A stretch of 9,522 nucleotides of DNA, from the NCBI GenBank assembly GCA_021739805.1, contig JAIPBB010000212.1:1-9522 (forward strand). The letters run 5' to 3'. Shown piece by piece: positions 7,872 through 9,522 of the stretch. Both the position numbers and the translations under genes were made by a program. Origin of the DNA: Saprospiraceae bacterium. GTDB taxonomy: Bacteria > Bacteroidota > Bacteroidia > Bacteroidales > JAIPBB01. The notes under the pieces were generated by a model. That model was not told the DNA's origin. It ran no database searches and was given only the letters and a program-made list of their open reading frames with translations. Numbering within the stretch: position 1 is the first letter of the stretch; each line of letters begins with the position of its first letter.

Positions 7872-7907
7872 AGAGTAGAGAGTAGTGAGTAATGAGTATT
7901 GAGTTAT
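7859..7907 (+). repeat. Heptamer array GAGTANN spanning a stop codon
   Basis: Seven direct 7-bp units (GAGTGGT, GAGTAGA x2, GAGTAGT, GAGTAAT, GAGTATT, GAGTTAT) begin inside the last codons of the OmpA-like gene. They encode most of its terminal Ser-Gly-Glu and include the TAG at 7869-7871. Read in the same phase, the array before that gene is GAGTAAC/GAGAAAC/GAGCAAC, so both belong to one heptamer family in the same orientation. Confidence 0.88.
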
Positions 7908-7912
7908 CGATG

Positions 7913-7940
7913 GAGATTTGAAATTAGAATTTAGATTTGC
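7913..7940 (+). repeat. Degenerate heptads GAAATTA-type
   Basis: Four 7-nt units (GAGATTT, GAAATTA, GAATTTA, GATTTGC) follow the GAGTANN array after a 5-nt break. They resemble the GGAAATT/AGAAATT heptads at 5240-5260. The units are diverged, so this is weaker than the neighbouring arrays. Confidence 0.5.
7932..7939 (+). promoter_or_regulatory. Possible -7 box for the 311-aa protein gene
   Basis: TAGATTTG matches TAnnTTTG exactly and lies 46 nt before the ATG at 7986. No TTG occurs 17-23 nt upstream, so the -33 half is missing. The match is formed by degenerate heptads, so it may be accidental. The gene could instead be read through from the OmpA-like gene 114 nt upstream. Confidence 0.3.
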
Positions 7941-7985
7941 TTCATTTATAAAAACAAAGTAAGATATTAATAGAAAACAAAATAA

Positions 7986-8921
7986 ATGAAATCTACTGTA
8001 CATACAGTATTATTTTTATTGCTGGTGATACCATTGGTGACGCAATCTCAAAACTTAGAACTCTATTGCCTAAGCTTAATTCAGAAGAGCGACTCTACAG
8101 AAAATGGGTTTGTAATTTTCACAGACAATTATTCACAGGATAATTATCCAGATTCATTAGCAATTTATGACAAGTATTTGGCAGACATTGAAGCTAATAA
8201 GAATGGCTATTATGAATTAAGCTTAGACTATCGAATTAGGTTTCTTGAAAACATGAATATCTCTAAAAATGCAATTGTATTTATCTATAATTTTATTTTG
8301 GACACAACATTTACCTATAATGTAAATGAACTTCATCTTGTAGCTCAGTTTGCTCCAAATCATTCATATAATAGTCAATATGACTATGTAGTTGGATTTA
8401 GTATAGCAGAGTTGCCACTCAAGGAATTGGGGGATAATTATTCATACACTCTCATTTACATTGGGGAAAGTAGCTCTTTTCATGAAGGGAATATTCAACC
8501 TTTGCTCTGGGAAAAAATTGAAAGTCAGCTTTTCCCAGCAGACACAAATGGTATTGAAAATGCACATTGGTACAAGCAATACACATCTGGCGAATCATAT
8601 ATTTGCTCTTATAATGGCTTCGACTACTTTCTTCAAAACTTAATTTATAAAGGAAGAATATCAGCAAGACATCTCAATGTTGTTGATTCAACTGGTATAA
8701 CTATTTATAACAAGGTCTATTATGATACAGAACTCACGCCACTTGTTCCACTTACAGAAATAGTAGATAATTATTTCTTTGCTCAATGGACTGGTGAAAT
8801 ATTTAAAAATAAACCGCCCATAATTTTTGGATTTTGTGACGCTCCTTATGGTGGTTCTATAATTAACTTTGTGAGCCTATCTGAACCTTCTATTTATATC
8901 CGATGCTACAATGAAAACTAA
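7986..8921 (+). CDS. Secreted or periplasmic protein of unknown function
   Basis: I do not recognise this 311-aa protein. It starts with a clear signal peptide (positive MKSTVH, hydrophobic LFLLLVIPLV, likely cleavage near TQSQ at 19-22), so it leaves the cytoplasm; no lipobox is present and no later membrane segment is obvious. The mature part is rich in Tyr, Asn and Ser with alternating hydrophobic stretches (HLVAQFAPNHSYNSQYDYVV, YSYTLIYIGESSS, PPIIFGFCDAPYGGSIINF), suggesting a mostly beta or mixed fold. No T9SS sorting domain, PKD, TPR or OmpA motif is seen at either end. The open frame, the signal peptide and its position downstream on the same strand support a real gene. No Shine-Dalgarno precedes the ATG. 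It may be an accessory to the upstream envelope cassette, or simply an orphan gene beside repeat DNA. Confidence 0.75.
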   Translation: MKSTVHTVLFLLLVIPLVTQSQNLELYCLSLIQKSDSTENGFVIFTDNYSQDNYPDSLAIYDKYLADIEANKNGYYELSLDYRIRFLENMNISKNAIVFIYNFILDTTFTYNVNELHLVAQFAPNHSYNSQYDYVVGFSIAELPLKELGDNYSYTLIYIGESSSFHEGNIQPLLWEKIESQLFPADTNGIENAHWYKQYTSGESYICSYNGFDYFLQNLIYKGRISARHLNVVDSTGITIYNKVYYDTELTPLVPLTEIVDNYFFAQWTGEIFKNKPPIIFGFCDAPYGGSIINFVSLSEPSIYIRCYNEN

Positions 8922-8952
8922 AGATATAACAATAAGAAAAAACGAAGCACAA

Positions 8953-8990
8953 TAAAACCTATAAGGAATGCGGGTTTTAGTGTAATTTTT
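8953..8990 (+). terminator. Weak candidate terminator after the 311-aa gene
   Basis: TAAAACC (8953-8959) and GGTTTTA (8973-8979) form a 7-bp stem with a 13-nt loop, followed by GTGTAATTTTT to 8990. The stem has only two G-C pairs and the T run is separated from it, so it is a poor intrinsic terminator. Its position 31 nt after the stop codon is suitable. Confidence 0.3.
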
Positions 8991-9082
8991 AAGTGATAAT
9001 AAGTGTTGGGAATTAGTGCTAAATTGAAACAGAAGTGGAGTATTTTCTCGCACAAAGATAGCCAAAATGATGTTAAGAACAA

Positions 9083-9102
9083 TCATCCTGAGTATATCGA
9101 AA
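9083..9102. repeat. Half of a possible dispersed palindromic repeat
   Basis: TCATCCTGAGTATATCGAAA resembles the left arm and centre of a TCATCCTGAG...TCGAAGGATGA hairpin element that I recall from intergenic regions of Bacteroidota and other genomes. The right arm expected to read AGGATGA is replaced by AATAGAA, so only a degraded half remains. The identification is from memory and one copy. Confidence 0.3.
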
Positions 9103-9172
9103 TAGAATGCGTAGGTAAGTCTGGTTTGGAATTTTATACATTGTAGTTTGGGTTTTATCCATACGGACAAGT

Positions 9173-9207
9173 TTTGTTATTTGGTGCTTGTTATTTGTTA
9201 TTTCCTG
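9173..9207 (-). repeat. Heptad tract, reverse orientation
   Basis: Five 7-nt steps (TTTGTTA, TTTGGTG, CTTGTTA, TTTGTTA, TTTCCTG) keep register. On the minus strand the core reads AACAAAT and AACAAGC, close to the AACGAGT/AACGAGC units before the OmpA-like gene, so it may be a diverged member of the same family inserted in the other direction. Confidence 0.6.
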
Positions 9208-9273
9208 CCAAAACACACAAATATTATTATTACGATAAATAAAGTCAACCCTGACCGTTAAATATTGTTAATT

Positions 9274-9306
9274 TTGGCTTCATTTCTGCTAAATAAGCTA
9301 TTTTTG
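9274..9306 (+). promoter_or_regulatory. Promoter of the Prc-type protease gene
   Basis: TTG at 9274-9276 (part of TTTTGG) and TATTTTTG at 9299-9306 are separated by 22 nt, within the range for Bacteroidota promoters, and TATTTTTG fits TAnnTTTG exactly. Transcription would start near 9313, giving a short leader before the ATG at 9326. A second exact match, TAATTTTG at 9269-9276, overlaps the -33 element and could be an alternative start. Confidence 0.6.
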
Positions 9307-9325
9307 TAGATTAAATTTAGAACTT

Positions 9326-9522
9326 ATGAAAAGTAAATTTGTGAAAATTTTAATAGTATTTGGTGTTTTTGCTCTAATTGCATCTTACACTTTACATATA
9401 AATAGTGATGAAGACAAAGAAAAAGTATTAATTGATATAATCATTAAATCGCTAGATTATGGACATTATCAGGCAGCCGAAATTAATGATGAATTTTCAG
9501 AAAAAGTTTTTAATCTATATCT
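9326..9522 (+). CDS. prc: Carboxy-terminal processing peptidase (Prc/Tsp family), N-terminal fragment
   Basis: Only the first 65 codons are inside the window; the gene is cut by the right edge. The protein starts with a basic, hydrophobic signal sequence or anchor (KFVKILIVFGVFALIASYTL), then a segment typical of the N-terminal domain of tail-specific proteases in Bacteroidota: KVLIDIIIKSLDYGHYQAAE followed by INDEFSEKVFNLY. In this family the later PDZ and Ser/Lys S41 protease domains degrade periplasmic proteins from their C-termini; these lie beyond the window and cannot be checked. The start is supported by the promoter 20 nt upstream. It appears to be a separate unit from the T9SS-related genes. 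The symbol is assigned by family only. Confidence 0.8.
   Translation, partial: MKSKFVKILIVFGVFALIASYTLHINSDEDKEKVLIDIIIKSLDYGHYQAAEINDEFSEKVFNLY

Larger units (their letters stand above)
8922..9325. other. 404-bp intergenic region with remnants and a promoter
   Basis: No convincing gene lies here. A minus-strand open frame at 8877-9170 overlaps the end of the 311-aa gene and runs through repeat remnants, so I do not call it. The region holds a weak hairpin (8953-8979), half of a likely dispersed palindrome (9083-9102), a reverse-oriented heptad tract (9173-9207) and the promoter of the protease gene (9274-9306). Confidence 0.7.

Noticed and set aside
7809..8003. Minus-strand 64-codon open frame with repeated YSLLTT
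   Set aside because: The peptide repeat is just the translation of the DNA heptads, and the frame overlaps the ends of two well-supported genes.
8452..8667. Overlapping open frames on both strands within the 311-aa gene
   Set aside because: Short frames without signal peptide or recognisable motif; shadows of the longer gene.
8877..9170. Minus-strand 97-codon open frame with hydrophobic segments
   Set aside because: It overlaps the end of the 311-aa gene, passes through repeat remnants, and its hydrophobicity is expected from AT-rich DNA; no recognisable domain.

Overview
The window is AT-rich and comes from a member of the Bacteroidota. It carries a type IX secretion (T9SS) cargo protein with a gliding-motility-type (type B) C-terminal sorting domain, directly followed by a PorP/SprF-family outer-membrane protein. 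Upstream regions contain TAnnTTTG boxes, the -7 element typical of this phylum, and most starts have no strong Shine-Dalgarno. The genus cannot be named from the sequence alone.

Layout. Bases 1-172 are a leader with a likely promoter. Then follow, all on the + strand: a 1332-aa secreted multidomain adhesin-like protein (173-4171); 18 nt later a PorP/SprF partner (4190-5218); a 322-bp gap filled by a composite tandem repeat; a 776-aa TPR / PD40 beta-propeller / OmpA-like / DUF1573-like envelope protein (5541-7871); a short gap with more heptad repeats; a 311-aa secreted protein of unknown function (7986-8921); a 404-bp intergenic region with a weak hairpin, half of a possible dispersed palindrome and another heptad tract; and the first 65 codons of a carboxy-terminal processing peptidase of the Prc/Tsp family (9326 to the window end), behind a good promoter candidate.

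How the genes fit together. The first two genes form a cargo-plus-partner pair: type B T9SS cargos usually depend on a PorP/SprF-like protein encoded next door. The third gene resembles the PorE-type periplasmic/outer-membrane proteins that tie T9SS parts to peptidoglycan, so the three probably form one surface-display cassette. The 311-aa protein may be an extra member or unrelated. The protease starts a separate transcription unit.

The most unusual structure is the repeat DNA. A continuous tract (about 5240-5546) changes period from 7 to 8 and back to 7 bp, has no C on the + strand for 270 nt, and ends in a unit whose single-base change supplies the ATG of the OmpA-like gene. Related heptads begin inside the last codons of that gene and contain its stop codon, and a related tract in reverse orientation lies before the protease gene.
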